Positions 1 to 9,342 are shown, numbered from the stretch's first letter. The stretch: DNA of 64,000 nucleotides from Anaerolineaceae bacterium (GCA_002702705.1 PABH01000053.1:204081-268080); one strand, 5' to 3'. The notes: a model not told the origin generated them from the letters alone. Numbers and translations are program-made.

Positions 1-1517
1 TTAACTGGATGTCGTGTTGGTCGGTACATTTCATATATAGCAGATAAAACAGGTCCAGCTTCCATCTCAATATCGGAATACCCCTCACGATAAAAGACTT
101 CAGCCAATTTTCCATTTTGTAAAAATGTCCCCAGCACTGTAACTGCTTTTTGATTGTCCATTACCGTACCGTAAATTAAATCTTCAGATACGTCCTTGGC
201 TGAAAAAGCATTCTTAAACATATATGTATTTTTTGAGTGCTCATCATGCACAACATTTGGAATCATAACATCACCCAAAACCCCATTCAGGGTAGCTGCC
301 TTTCCCATAATATAAACACCCAAGACCGGTGAAACGTGTTCTGCAACTTTAGTTAGGATGTTATAGGCTGCCAGTCCCAAAGGATAATCGATATTTAATA
401 TCAAGGCATTACTATTTTTTAAGTAAGCTAAATCAGAATGATTTAATAAACGCGGATCTAGCTCTTCAACATTTATCCGATTAATCGGAATAACTTGTGC
501 ATCAACATCAAAATAATGTTTGCTGGCTATGCGAATTATCCCAAGCTCTTTTTCATATGCCCGTTGTTCTTTTTTTAAGTAAGTCCAACCGGGGGTTTGT
601 TGTGCTTTTTTTAGAAGGTAATACAAAAAATTCTCTAAGTTTGTTTGGCTTTCACTGTTTTTAATTTGTTCCCATTCATCCTTTAATTTCTCATCGCCTT
701 CTTTTTCTAAAAACGCCATTAGGATATCTTTTTTTCGAAACGCAAATCCGGTTAGAAGATTTGTGATAGAGTGTGTATTCGAGGAAACAAAATAAACGGG
801 ATTTTTTAATAGATCCGGGTAAGATCGTTCAATATTTTCCCACCAGGCGCGTGTCGCTCGCCAATATTCAGTTAAGGAACCAGTTAACAAATTAACCCGA
901 AAAGCACATTTATGATCTTTAATTAACTTGAGGTAATCAATAAATTCGTCCTCCCATATGATACGGAGACGTAATAAATCCTCTTCTGCTAAATTTAAAT
1001 GAGCAGCCAAGGATGAAAATGCTTCATTTGAGATTAAGATATCATCAATTTTAAAATCTGTAGGGATTTTTTGCATCAGCAAATGCAATTTATTCCACTC
1101 AATTTGGTAAGCAGTTAGGCTAGGTAATACATCTTCAATATCGGTTCTACTAGCAATAAAACAACCTAAACGGTCTTTACCATCAAAATAACATCTTCGC
1201 CGTCTGGCTTTTGCTGTTACAGGCTGCCAGCTCTCAACATCGCAAATACCATGCTGGTCAAAAACCGCACTGCTCTGACCTAAAATTATAAGGCGCACTT
1301 TGGACATACAATCGGGAAGCCTTAATATACTATATATAAAAGCAGCCGCATCCGGAGAATCATTCCGCGCATCAGGATGTAACAAAGAATTCATTCCCGC
1401 ATGAACTTCTTCCAAAGTACGAATTTGTATTTCTGTTGTTGATCTTAACAAAGAGTAAACTGTTCTTAGATACAAATCGATTTCTTCAGTTGCTGTTTTT
1501 GGGACTGTTCTTTCCAT
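1..1517 (-). CDS. DUF6909-like protein, 3' end cut by the window edge
   Basis: An open frame of 505 codons runs leftwards from an ATG at 1517 and leaves the window without a stop. GGAGG lies five bases before the ATG. I recognise it as resembling the uncharacterised DUF6909 family; no reaction is known to me. The N-terminal two thirds look alpha-helical and include a basic, cysteine-containing patch around residues 115-130. The last 100 residues look like a nucleoside phosphorylase/nucleosidase fold: a GKAATLNG segment, a GDVMIP segment followed by a VHDEHS segment, and an E-M-E motif (IEMEAGP) near the cut end, where such enzymes place the ribose-binding glutamate. That resemblance is an inference by eye. 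It is divergent to the histidine kinase gene at 1704. Confidence 0.6.
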   Translation of the reverse strand, partial: MERTVPKTATEEIDLYLRTVYSLLRSTTEIQIRTLEEVHAGMNSLLHPDARNDSPDAAAFIYSILRLPDCMSKVRLIILGQSSAVFDQHGICDVESWQPVTAKARRRRCYFDGKDRLGCFIASRTDIEDVLPSLTAYQIEWNKLHLLMQKIPTDFKIDDILISNEAFSSLAAHLNLAEEDLLRLRIIWEDEFIDYLKLIKDHKCAFRVNLLTGSLTEYWRATRAWWENIERSYPDLLKNPVYFVSSNTHSITNLLTGFAFRKKDILMAFLEKEGDEKLKDEWEQIKNSESQTNLENFLYYLLKKAQQTPGWTYLKKEQRAYEKELGIIRIASKHYFDVDAQVIPINRINVEELDPRLLNHSDLAYLKNSNALILNIDYPLGLAAYNILTKVAEHVSPVLGVYIMGKAATLNGVLGDVMIPNVVHDEHSKNTYMFKNAFSAKDVSEDLIYGTVMDNQKAVTVLGTFLQNGKLAEVFYREGYSDIEMEAGPVLSAIYEMYRPTRHPV

Positions 1518-1703
1518 TTTTCCTCCGGGTTGATTTGTTGTATTATAGCGGAAAATTAAATATTATTAAAATCGCTTAATTATTAATCCCTGTTTATAAT
1601 TGTACTGTCTTTAATATAATAAAAATTTCACATTACCGTTTATCCCTTTTTATGAAAAAATTAATAGATTAAATCCACGGTTACAATAGGCGAAATTAAT
1701 TAA

Positions 1704-3974
1704 ATGACGAATAATATAAAGGTTATAGAAGCAAACAACATGGACAGATTCGACAGGTTTATCACAGAAATTTCTTCTGAATTTATCAATCTTGAATATC
1801 ACGAAATTTCTGAAGCTATCATACTGGGTTTACAAAAAATATCTGAGTTATTAGATATTGAGCGAATTGTTATTTATGTCATTTCCAATGAATTTAATGA
1901 GTCAGTGTTTGAATGGAAAAATCATAAAAGCAAGTACCGCAACCTAACCACAAAAGAGAAAATTAAAATTCAATTTCCATGGTTAATTTGCCAGCTCGAG
2001 AAGAGTCCGCAAGTTTATATTTCTGATTTATCTCTGCTGCCTGAATCAGCCCATATAGAAAAAGGTTTGTTTTTATCAGAAAAAATACTTTCTTTGGTAG
2101 CAGTTCCTGTCTTTCACAAAAGCAATCTCGCTGCTTGGATGGAGCTTTCCTCCTCAAAAAAATCTTTTGAACTTGACCATGACGTTATTTCTAGGATTAA
2201 AAACTGTGCCAATATTTTTATGAGTGCTTTAACTCGAAAAAAGAACGAAGAAAAAATAATTCTCCTAAATAACGAACTTGAAAAGAAGATCCATGAAAAA
2301 TCTATTGAATTAACAACTTTATTAAATATTCAAAAAGCCCTAACAACCGAATTACATGTTGATCATGTCATTCAATTAATTGCTGATGAAGCACGAAGAT
2401 TAACCAACACAAAAATTGGCACGCTTTTCCTGCTTGAAGATGATATTTTAAAATTAAAGACTTTTTCTGGAGATCAGCGGTTTGGTTTGCCAATAGGTTA
2501 TGAAATCTCTTTAAAACAGTCTATTCCCGGTGTTGCTTTAAAAACTGGTTCTCCTCTTTTGATAGAAGATGTAAACGATACGCCGGAAATTTTTCATGAT
2601 TTTGTGAATACCATTAAAGTCAAATGCATTTTGTTGGTTCCCCTGTTATCAGGTCGAACCACAATTGGTGTTATTTCTGTTGCAGATAAAGAAACAGGGG
2701 TGTTAGGAAAAGATGATGAACGCTTATTAAAAATGTTTGCTAATGTTGCTACGATAGCATTAGGAAATGCACATATTTATCAACAAGAGCAAGATCGTAG
2801 AGAAGAGGCAGAGCGTGGACAAAAAATTGCTGAAGCATTAAGAGATATTTTAAGGATATTAAACTCGAAATTGGAATTACCAGAAGTTCTTTTTTATATT
2901 GCCAATCAGTCTAAAGATTTATTGAGCGCAACGTCCACCATGGTCAGAAAAATCAATTATGAAAAAAGCACTGTAATAACGGAGGCATCTGCCAATTTAC
3001 CACAAGCTTTTGATGTTATTAAAGAAATTCCTTTTTATGAGGGTGGATCGGATCGCATTTTACGTGAAAACAAACCGGTCGCAGTATCTGATTTAAGTGA
3101 AAGTTTAGGTCGATATCTTGAAGATCCGCAAGAATTATCTGATCCACAAAAAGCATGGGTAGAGGTAATTTTAAGGTATTTTAAATCTCACCTGATTGTG
3201 CCCTTGATTATTAGCGAGGATCTCTATGGAACTTTAACATTCTATTATGAAAAACAACGTGAGTTTACCACAGAAGATATTCACCTCGCACTAACCTTAG
3301 CAACACAAGTATCACTTGCTATAGAAAATGCCCGTCTTCGAAATACAGAGAAAGAAATTGCTGTAGCAGCCGAAAGAAATCGTTTAGCAAGAGATTTACA
3401 CGATGCCGTTACACAAACTTTATTTTCAGCAACCTTAATTGCAGAAGTATTACCAAAACTCTGGAAAAAAAATCCATCGGAAGCCGAACAGAGATTAGAA
3501 GAACTTCGTCAACTGACTCGTGGAGCTTTAGCAGAAATGCGAACCCTCTTGTTGGAATTAAGACCATCCGCATTGATGGATGCTTCACTTCCGGAATTAA
3601 TGAAACAATTATGTGAAGCACTTAATGGGCGTTCTCGCTTACCGGTTGATTTGCAAATTCTCGGTGATGAAGAATTACCAGGTGAAGTCAAGGTGGCTGT
3701 ATACCGGATCGCCCAAGAAGCTTTAAATAACATCGCCAAACATGCTGACCCGGAAGAGGTTTTTATCCAAATACAACTTCAAAAAGACCATTTTCGAATG
3801 ATGATTCATGATGACGGCAAAGGCATGGTCATTAATAAGGAAGCACCATCTAACCACCTCGGTCTTAATATTATGCGAGAAAGAGCGCAATCGATTAATG
3901 CCAAATTATCCATTGAAAGTGAACCAAAAGAAGGCACAACCATTATTGTTGACTGGGAAAAACAAAAAAATTGA
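1704..3974 (+). CDS. Cytosolic GAF-domain sensor histidine kinase, NarL/DegS type
   Basis: The 756-residue protein has no membrane helix. Three GAF-like regions occupy roughly residues 20-180, 205-355 and 375-545. They are followed by a HisKA_3 dimerisation domain with the DLHDAVTQ motif and phospho-acceptor His566, then a HATPase_c domain with an N box (AQEALNNIAKHA) and G boxes (DDGKGM, GLNIMRER). Kinases of this class autophosphorylate in response to ligands bound by GAF domains and pass phosphate to a NarL-type regulator. No such regulator is adjacent, so the kinase is an orphan in this window. The ATG at 1704 has only a weak SD, so a slightly later start is possible. A TATAAT lies at 1615-1620 upstream without a convincing -35. 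Confidence 0.88.
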   Translation: MTNNIKVIEANNMDRFDRFITEISSEFINLEYHEISEAIILGLQKISELLDIERIVIYVISNEFNESVFEWKNHKSKYRNLTTKEKIKIQFPWLICQLEKSPQVYISDLSLLPESAHIEKGLFLSEKILSLVAVPVFHKSNLAAWMELSSSKKSFELDHDVISRIKNCANIFMSALTRKKNEEKIILLNNELEKKIHEKSIELTTLLNIQKALTTELHVDHVIQLIADEARRLTNTKIGTLFLLEDDILKLKTFSGDQRFGLPIGYEISLKQSIPGVALKTGSPLLIEDVNDTPEIFHDFVNTIKVKCILLVPLLSGRTTIGVISVADKETGVLGKDDERLLKMFANVATIALGNAHIYQQEQDRREEAERGQKIAEALRDILRILNSKLELPEVLFYIANQSKDLLSATSTMVRKINYEKSTVITEASANLPQAFDVIKEIPFYEGGSDRILRENKPVAVSDLSESLGRYLEDPQELSDPQKAWVEVILRYFKSHLIVPLIISEDLYGTLTFYYEKQREFTTEDIHLALTLATQVSLAIENARLRNTEKEIAVAAERNRLARDLHDAVTQTLFSATLIAEVLPKLWKKNPSEAEQRLEELRQLTRGALAEMRTLLLELRPSALMDASLPELMKQLCEALNGRSRLPVDLQILGDEELPGEVKVAVYRIAQEALNNIAKHADPEEVFIQIQLQKDHFRMMIHDDGKGMVINKEAPSNHLGLNIMRERAQSINAKLSIESEPKEGTTIIVDWEKQKN

Positions 3975-4027
3975 TATTTTATCTGCTCTATTGATTTAAT
4001 TTCTTTTTTTATTTTTTGGGACCAAGC

Positions 4028-4062
4028 ATTGACATCATCGAAAGTCTGAATGTGATGTCAAT
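4028..4062. repeat. Inverted repeat between convergent genes
   Basis: Ten-base arms, ATTGACATCA and TGATGTCAAT, flank a 15-base loop in the gap between the stop at 3974 and the convergent stop at 4086. There is no T-run on either strand directly after the stem, so it is not a standard intrinsic terminator. It could be an RNA-end stabilising hairpin or a protein-binding site. Confidence 0.4.
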
Positions 4063-4085
4063 ATCATAATCTTGGAAAAATTCGT

Positions 4086-5165
4086 TTAAGCATACTTATC
4101 TAAAAGAAATGTAATAACCTGATCAGCCCCATTTATTTTATTTTGTACAGATCTGGCTTGGTTTTTCATAATTTTTTCAGCCTTATTAACCCATCCTCCA
4201 GATAATAAATCAGTTTCACTGAGTTCTCTCCCGATCATTGATCTGTGAATGAAATTCTCCAATTCTTGAGATTCGGGGAACATTAAACGAGGAATATACA
4301 ATAGAGGTGTATCAGCATGGTAAGCTTCTGAAATAGTACTATAACCAACCTTTGCAATAATTAAATCCGCTGCTTGTACTAGATCTGGGTGGAAATAACG
4401 ATGATTATGTGGAAGTAAATGAAAATTTTTATATATTTTTTCTTCAGTTATATTTCCAACAGGAAATATAATTTTAAAATTTGAAGGCACTTTACTTAAC
4501 ATTGCTTCTTCGAAGTTTATTGGAACACCACCCATTGTTATTAAAACCATTTTATCATCGGGTCGAACTTTCAATCTTTCTCTTATGATCTCTCTTGAAT
4601 TCCTTGGAATACGTGAGATCGGCTCTATAGGAGAATAAGCAGATTGAAGTTTACAATATGGTTTTGTCACCAAATGATGTGTGGTTCGAGAAAAAACATC
4701 TGAAAAATATTTAATCCAATTTTCTAGTTCCGGATTTTTTGGAAGATAAGCTTCATAGATCCAATCCCATGTAAAATTCTCAATTAATATAGAATCACAA
4801 CCAATAGCCTCGGCAGCAAGTATACCTAATGGTGAAATATCCGAAAAAACAAGTTCAATCATTTGTACCTTAAGTTGTTTTACTAACTTTTGGAAAGTTG
4901 TTGCTTCTGGGGGAAAGATACTTCGTAGTGACTGAATAGTTTGGGTAATATCTTCTTCAAATGGATTCTTTTGAATAAGCCCAACATCAGTGGACCATTG
5001 AATATAATCAAATTGATTTTCAGGTATAGAATTTGTAAAAAACCATTTCGGTGTATTAGTGTATATAAATACTCGATGCCCATTGGCGATAAGAAGATTA
5101 ATAACAGCACTTGAGCGTGCTGCATGCCCAAATCCATGCGAAGAGATAAAATAAGCAATATTCAT
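4086..5165 (-). CDS. GT-B-fold glycosyltransferase, MurG/arabinokinase-N-terminus-like
   Basis: The 359-residue protein opens with a Rossmann motif containing FISSHGFGHAAR (residues 6-17), typical of nucleotide-sugar transferases that share the MurG fold and of the glycosyltransferase-like half of plant arabinokinases. The C-terminal half carries LITMGGVP (about 209-216) and a sugar-nucleotide signature, AKVGYSTISEAYHADTPLLYIPR-like, of which AKVGYSTISEA is diagnostic. It should transfer a sugar from a nucleotide donor, but donor and acceptor are unknown. It is cytosolic or peripheral, with no signal peptide. It is the last gene of a minus-strand run with the phosphatase and methyltransferase, 68 bases after the phosphatase stop. 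AGGATA precedes the ATG closely. Confidence 0.7.
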   Translation of the reverse strand: MNIAYFISSHGFGHAARSSAVINLLIANGHRVFIYTNTPKWFFTNSIPENQFDYIQWSTDVGLIQKNPFEEDITQTIQSLRSIFPPEATTFQKLVKQLKVQMIELVFSDISPLGILAAEAIGCDSILIENFTWDWIYEAYLPKNPELENWIKYFSDVFSRTTHHLVTKPYCKLQSAYSPIEPISRIPRNSREIIRERLKVRPDDKMVLITMGGVPINFEEAMLSKVPSNFKIIFPVGNITEEKIYKNFHLLPHNHRYFHPDLVQAADLIIAKVGYSTISEAYHADTPLLYIPRLMFPESQELENFIHRSMIGRELSETDLLSGGWVNKAEKIMKNQARSVQNKINGADQVITFLLDKYA

Positions 5166-5233
5166 TTATCCTCAGTTATATAGGCAAAAATGAATCATAA
5201 TAATCTGTTATAAAAACAGCTATCGCTGCCTTC

Positions 5234-5959
5234 TTACAAATCAAAATTGTAATCAGTCTGAACCGGTAAACGGATTCCCATTCTTCGAATATTATCCGTT
5301 TGTTTTGAAATCACTCTTAGTACAACAACACTCATATCATCATTTGGTTCATTTTGATCCAAACGTAATGCGTGGCCCAACAAAGAATCTGCTACATATT
5401 GAGCAGAAGGTTCTTGTTCATCCAGATAAGCTTGTGTCATGGAACATATATCCAATGAGTGTCCATATTTTGATCCAGCTTGCGATATACCGTCGGTATA
5501 CATAACAATTGTTGTTCCAGCCCTCAATGGGACTTCCGTGATTGCTGGCCGAATATTTCGCATGTGTCCAACTCCAACACTTTCACTGGAAACACACTCC
5601 ACGTGGTTACCTTGTGCAATAAACACTGGAGTTGGGTTATTTCGCGAAATGACAATCGTCTGCGTTTGCAAATCTGCGGACAATATGTTCATATATACAG
5701 AACTGGTACCGCCTCGTTCCATAAATAAATAATCAGAGGCTGCCCGAGCAGCTGCGCCATCACGTACACCATCTGCCAATAAGGATATTACTTTTCGAAC
5801 AACCATTGAAGAAATGTTTTTTGCATTATGGCCAGAATCTCTTCCGTCCACAAGAACTACCGATACGCCACCCATTGGTCGTTCAACTACTTCCAAGGTA
5901 TCTCCGCTCTCGGTAGAGGTGTATTTCACAGCTTTTGCAACCGATAATTGAATTTCCAT
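5234..5959 (-). CDS. Stand-alone SpoIIE/PP2C-type serine phosphatase
   Basis: This 241-residue protein is essentially a single SpoIIE-type PP2C phosphatase domain, close in size to RsbX/RsbU catalytic domains. Metal-binding motifs are visible: VDGRDSGH with Asp38-Gly39, YTDGISQ with Asp156, and NDDMSVVV with Asp207/Asp208. Such enzymes remove phosphate from STAS-domain anti-anti-sigma factors or similar serine-phosphorylated partners. No anti-sigma or STAS gene is in the window, so the substrate is unknown. It has no sensory or membrane domain, so any signal must act through expression or partner binding. It lies between the methyltransferase and glycosyltransferase genes and is probably co-transcribed with them. 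Confidence 0.82.
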   Translation of the reverse strand: MEIQLSVAKAVKYTSTESGDTLEVVERPMGGVSVVLVDGRDSGHNAKNISSMVVRKVISLLADGVRDGAAARAASDYLFMERGGTSSVYMNILSADLQTQTIVISRNNPTPVFIAQGNHVECVSSESVGVGHMRNIRPAITEVPLRAGTTIVMYTDGISQAGSKYGHSLDICSMTQAYLDEQEPSAQYVADSLLGHALRLDQNEPNDDMSVVVLRVISKQTDNIRRMGIRLPVQTDYNFDL

Positions 5960-6004
5960 AATAAGATTTTAATACAAAATCCAAAAAATGTAAGGTCATT
6001 TGTA

Positions 6005-6646
6005 TTATTTTTCTGCAATAAGTATGATTAATTTATGGGTATTTAACTTTTTATCGACAAAACTCACATTTTTAAATCTGGAAAATTGATTCTGATCTAG
6101 TATTGCGCGAGCTATATTCGGATTTATTTGTTGCCCTGTTATAGAATAAATCATCCTGTAAATCTTATCTCTAATAGAATTTCCAGTAAATTCGACACCT
6201 AATAAAATTATAAAACATCCGTCTGGTTTTAATAATTTACATATTTCTTCTTGATAAACAGTAAGGAAAACATATTCACTTGGAAAAATTGCAATAATCC
6301 TGTCAAATTGATTTGATAAAAATGGTAAATTAAGTACATTTGCCCGAACTAATCTTGCATGCGAGTATGTTTTGAGCCTTCGACGAGAAATCTTAGCCAT
6401 AGAAGAGCTTTCATCGATTCCTATAATATTAAAATCATTCTTTAGTAAATGCTCTTGAAAATGACCAGTACCGAACCCTAGTTCTAGTATTGTCAGATCA
6501 TCCGAAACAAATTCAGATAAACTTTTTCCCCAATCAAACCATTTTCCGCTTGATACAACGTTGGCAACAATATCATAAGCCCAAGCAAAGTTATGATACA
6601 AATGAAAAAACAAAAATGACATCATTTTTTGAAATAATCTTCCCAT
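6005..6646 (-). CDS. Class I SAM-dependent methyltransferase
   Basis: The 213-residue protein has the Rossmann methyltransferase core. Motif I is LELGFGTGHF (about residues 54-63), followed by an acidic residue at the end of strand 2 in IGIDESS and a VLNLPF/FDRIIAIF motif II-III region, ending with LLKPDGCFIIL. The first 40 residues are rich in aromatic and hydrophobic residues, suggesting peripheral membrane contact or a lipid-like substrate. The family methylates many small molecules and lipids, and the substrate cannot be deduced. It is the first gene of the minus-strand trio. Confidence 0.75.
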   Translation of the reverse strand: MGRLFQKMMSFLFFHLYHNFAWAYDIVANVVSSGKWFDWGKSLSEFVSDDLTILELGFGTGHFQEHLLKNDFNIIGIDESSSMAKISRRRLKTYSHARLVRANVLNLPFLSNQFDRIIAIFPSEYVFLTVYQEEICKLLKPDGCFIILLGVEFTGNSIRDKIYRMIYSITGQQINPNIARAILDQNQFSRFKNVSFVDKKLNTHKLIILIAEK

Positions 6647-6833
6647 ACTACTCTATTGTAGTATAGTAAATAAAAATAAATAAAAACCATAGAATTTCCC
6701 GTTCAAACATTTTAGTTTTTCTTATTAATTCAATTAAATGAGCAAACAAAAAAAGCTTGGGAGTTCTTAAGGCAAACAACACATAATCAAAACAGCTAAT
6801 TAAAATTTCCTTTCCAGATTAAATTTAAAAAAC

Positions 6834-6862
6834 TTGAATCAACTTTTATTTTTTGTTACACT
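6834..6862 (+). promoter_or_regulatory. Putative sigma-70-type promoter of the FadR-like gene
   Basis: TTGAAT (6834-6839) and TACACT (6857-6862) are separated by exactly 17 bases. Transcription would start at about 6869, inside the palindrome described next. Confidence 0.5.
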
Positions 6863-6868
6863 CATTAA

Positions 6869-6884
6869 GGTAAGACCTCTTACC
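6869..6884. promoter_or_regulatory. Palindromic FadR-like operator
   Basis: GGTAAGA-CC-TCTTACC is a perfect 7+7 palindrome with a 2-base centre, located at the predicted transcription start and 20 bases before the regulator ATG. Its left part, GGTAAGACC, has the GGT-N3-ACC geometry of the E. coli FadR core (GGTCNGACC as I recall it). Autoregulation by the downstream gene is inferred. Confidence 0.5.
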
Positions 6885-6903
6885 ACAACAAGGATATTTA
6901 TTT

Positions 6904-7590
6904 ATGAATTGGTATACCCCACTAAAACCTGCTGAAATCGCGGAGCAGCGTCTCGTTCAAGCGATTTTAGAAAATGTTTTTCCTATTAACTCATTTTTAC
7001 CACCTGAAAGAGATTTGTCTGCAAAAATTGGTGTTACTCGTCCCACCTTACGAGAAGCACTACAACGTCTTGCACGTGATGGATGGTTAGAAATCCATCA
7101 AGGCAAACCTACCCGTGTCCGCGATTATTGGAGTGAAGGAAATTTATCTGTATTATCATCTATTGCCAAGTATGAGAAAGATATTTCTCCAAACTTTATT
7201 ATTCAACTCCTGGAAATTCGGGTATTACTAAGCCCAACCTATACTCAACTTGCAATCCAAAAAAAGCCAAAACTAATCGCAGATTATTTATCCAACAGGC
7301 CTCAGAATAACGACCTGGCTGAGCATTTTGCAAAATTTGATTGGGAATTACAACAATTATTGGCACAAAATTCGGGAAATCCGATATTCACCCTTATTCT
7401 AAATGGCTTTGAAGAACTTTATAAACAAAAAGGGATACTTTATTTTTCAACACATGCAGCAAGGGAAAATTCAGAAAATTTTTATAAACAGTTATGGCAG
7501 GCAGCTTTGGAGAAAGACCATCAATTGGCTTTCCAAATTGCCCTTCAGACCATGCAAACAAGTATCCAACTTATGAAATCAATCCTATAA
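6904..7590 (+). CDS. fadR: FadR-family GntR regulator, likely acyl-CoA responsive
   Basis: The 228-residue protein aligns by eye along its whole length with E. coli FadR. The winged-helix domain (1-75) contains GVTRPTLREALQRLARDGWL and keeps the DNA-contact positions Arg36, Thr45, Arg46, Thr48 and Arg50. The C-terminal all-helical domain keeps SGNPIF-LILNGFEELY and a FYKQLW-like helix corresponding to the FadR acyl-CoA-binding domain. E. coli FadR represses fatty-acid degradation genes and activates synthesis genes, and releases DNA on binding long-chain acyl-CoA. No fat-metabolism gene is adjacent: the downstream FGGY kinase begins 14 bases after the stop and is presumably co-transcribed. 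AGGA lies nine bases before the ATG. Confidence 0.8.
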   Translation: MNWYTPLKPAEIAEQRLVQAILENVFPINSFLPPERDLSAKIGVTRPTLREALQRLARDGWLEIHQGKPTRVRDYWSEGNLSVLSSIAKYEKDISPNFIIQLLEIRVLLSPTYTQLAIQKKPKLIADYLSNRPQNNDLAEHFAKFDWELQQLLAQNSGNPIFTLILNGFEELYKQKGILYFSTHAARENSENFYKQLWQAALEKDHQLAFQIALQTMQTSIQLMKSIL

Positions 7591-7603
7591 TCCGGGAGTA
7601 ACA

Positions 7604-9166
7604 ATGTCAGAAGAGTATATTCTAGCCATCGATAATGGAACTCAAAGCATTCGCGCCATGATATTTGATGTAAATGGGAATTTATGCGAAAAAGCACAGG
7701 TGTCAATAACGGAATACAAAAACCCGGCTCCAGGATTAAATGAAATCGATCCCGATGTTTTTTGGAGAAATTTATGTGAGGTTTGCCATTTACTATGGTC
7801 AAAATCAAAAATTGAAAAAGAACAAATCGCCGGACTTTCCATTACAACGCAGCGTGGAACGCTTATTAACCTTGATAAACAGGGCAATCCACTCAGACCT
7901 GCAATCGTTTGGCTTGATCAACGCCGAACAGAAAATTTAAAGCCTGTCAGCGGTCTGTGGGGAGCTGCTTTTGCAATCGCCGGTATGAGAGAAACCGTTG
8001 CCTATTTACAAAGTGAAGCCGAATGTAATTGGATACGTATTCACCAACCGGAAATATGGAAAAATACCCATAAGTTTCTTTTCTTATCCGGATATCTTCA
8101 CTTCAAACTAACCGGGAAATTTGTTGACTCAGTCGGGAATCAAGTTGGATATATCCCTTTTGACTATAAAAGTCAAAATTGGGCCAGCCCTTGGGATTGG
8201 AAGTGGCAGGCCGTCCCCATGGAAAAAAAATTGTTGCCAGATTTAATCCCTCCCACTCAAATCATCGGTTATATTACCACGCAAGCAAGCCAAGAAACCG
8301 GTATCCCTGAAAATCTCCCCATAGTTGCTGCTGCAGCAGATAAAGCTTGTGAAGTTATTGGAGCAGGATGCATTGACCCGAATGTTGCTTGCATCAGTTA
8401 CGGGACTACAGCCACAATTAACACTACTCATACCAAATATACAGAAGTAATTCCATTAATTCCACCTTATCCATCAGCTATACCAAACGCCTACAGTCTT
8501 GAAATGCAAATTTACCGTGGCTTTTGGATGGTTAGTTGGTTTAAACGAGAATTTGGTCAAAATGAAGAACGGTTAGCAAAAAAACATGGTGTTTTACCTG
8601 AAACATTATTTGATGATTTGGTTAATTCAGTTCCACCCGGATCAATGGGGTTGATGTTACAACCATTTTGGTCCCCTGGTCTAAAAAATCCCGGTCCTGA
8701 AGCAAAGGGTGCTATCATTGGTTTTGGTGATGTACATACACGGGCGCATCTCTATCGCTCAATATTAGAAGGACTTGCATATGCATTACGTGAAGGGGCA
8801 GAAAGAACTGAAAAGCGTTCAAAAATACCCATCACTGAAATCAGAGTTGCAGGTGGAGGTAGCCAAAGTAATGCAGCAATGCAAATCACTGCTGATATAT
8901 TTGGAAAACCCGTCTCCAGACCACACACTTATGAAGCATCCGGCTTGGGAGCTGCGATAGACGCTGCAGTTGGTTTGGGCTTTTATTCAAACTTTCATGA
9001 TGCAGTAAAAAATATGACTCATGTCGGTGAAACTTTTGAACCAAATAAGCAGACCCATGAAATGTACAATCGTTTATATAATCGAGTGTATTTACCAATG
9101 TATAAACGACTAAAACCTTTATATGAAGAAATTCGAGAAATTACTGGCTATCCACCAAAAGATTAA
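7604..9166 (+). CDS. FGGY-family carbohydrate kinase
   Basis: The 520-residue protein has the two actin-like domains of FGGY kinases. The first phosphate-binding loop is IDNGTQSIRAMIFD near the N-terminus. LDQRR around residue 105 is the conserved substrate region, SYGTTATIN lies near 268, and the second-domain adenosine loop is RVAGGGSQSNAAMQ near 413, followed by EASGLGAAIDAA. These enzymes phosphorylate sugars or polyols with ATP. The subtype (glycerol, xylulose, ribulose and so on) cannot be assigned. The gene sits directly downstream of the FadR-like regulator with SD GGGAG, so the substrate may connect to lipid or glycerol metabolism; that is only a suggestion from context. Confidence 0.85.
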   Translation: MSEEYILAIDNGTQSIRAMIFDVNGNLCEKAQVSITEYKNPAPGLNEIDPDVFWRNLCEVCHLLWSKSKIEKEQIAGLSITTQRGTLINLDKQGNPLRPAIVWLDQRRTENLKPVSGLWGAAFAIAGMRETVAYLQSEAECNWIRIHQPEIWKNTHKFLFLSGYLHFKLTGKFVDSVGNQVGYIPFDYKSQNWASPWDWKWQAVPMEKKLLPDLIPPTQIIGYITTQASQETGIPENLPIVAAAADKACEVIGAGCIDPNVACISYGTTATINTTHTKYTEVIPLIPPYPSAIPNAYSLEMQIYRGFWMVSWFKREFGQNEERLAKKHGVLPETLFDDLVNSVPPGSMGLMLQPFWSPGLKNPGPEAKGAIIGFGDVHTRAHLYRSILEGLAYALREGAERTEKRSKIPITEIRVAGGGSQSNAAMQITADIFGKPVSRPHTYEASGLGAAIDAAVGLGFYSNFHDAVKNMTHVGETFEPNKQTHEMYNRLYNRVYLPMYKRLKPLYEEIREITGYPPKD

Positions 9167-9197
9167 GTTTTACTAAAAAGAAGAACCTTTTGTTATC

Positions 9198-9226
9198 TTG
9201 ACTTTTTATTTTCACTTCAATAGAAT
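9198..9226 (+). promoter_or_regulatory. Sigma-70-type promoter of the gcv operon
   Basis: TTGACT (9198-9203), a 17-base spacer and TAGAAT (9221-9226) precede the riboswitch. The predicted start at about 9233 is just before the P1 stem. Confidence 0.7.
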
Positions 9227-9244
9227 GGTAAAGTAGTTTAATAT

Positions 9245-9342
9245 AATAATGGCTAAGAGATCGAGGGAACTCGACACCGAAGGGGCAAGTTTTCACACCG
9301 CAATGTGAAGATGAAACTCTCAGGTAAAAGGAATCCATTATT
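9245..9342 (+). ncRNA. Glycine riboswitch aptamer
   Basis: An 8-bp P1 stem (AATAATGG 9245-9252 with CCATTATT 9335-9342) encloses the glycine aptamer core. The core shows CACCGAAGGGGCAA, a short P3a hairpin (TTCACA...TGTGAA), and GAAACTCTCAGGTAAAAGGA, all diagnostic for the class. Only one aptamer is evident. The following CCTG...CAGG segment (about 9350-9372) could be the remnant (ghost) helix often found beside single aptamers. Glycine binding would favour transcription of gcvH-gcvPA-gcvPB by preventing the downstream terminator. Confidence 0.9.

Noticed and set aside
2416..2440. TTGGCACG resembling a sigma-54 -24 element inside the first histidine kinase gene
   Set aside because: The following GC is 12 bases and not 10 after GG, and the site is deep inside a coding region.
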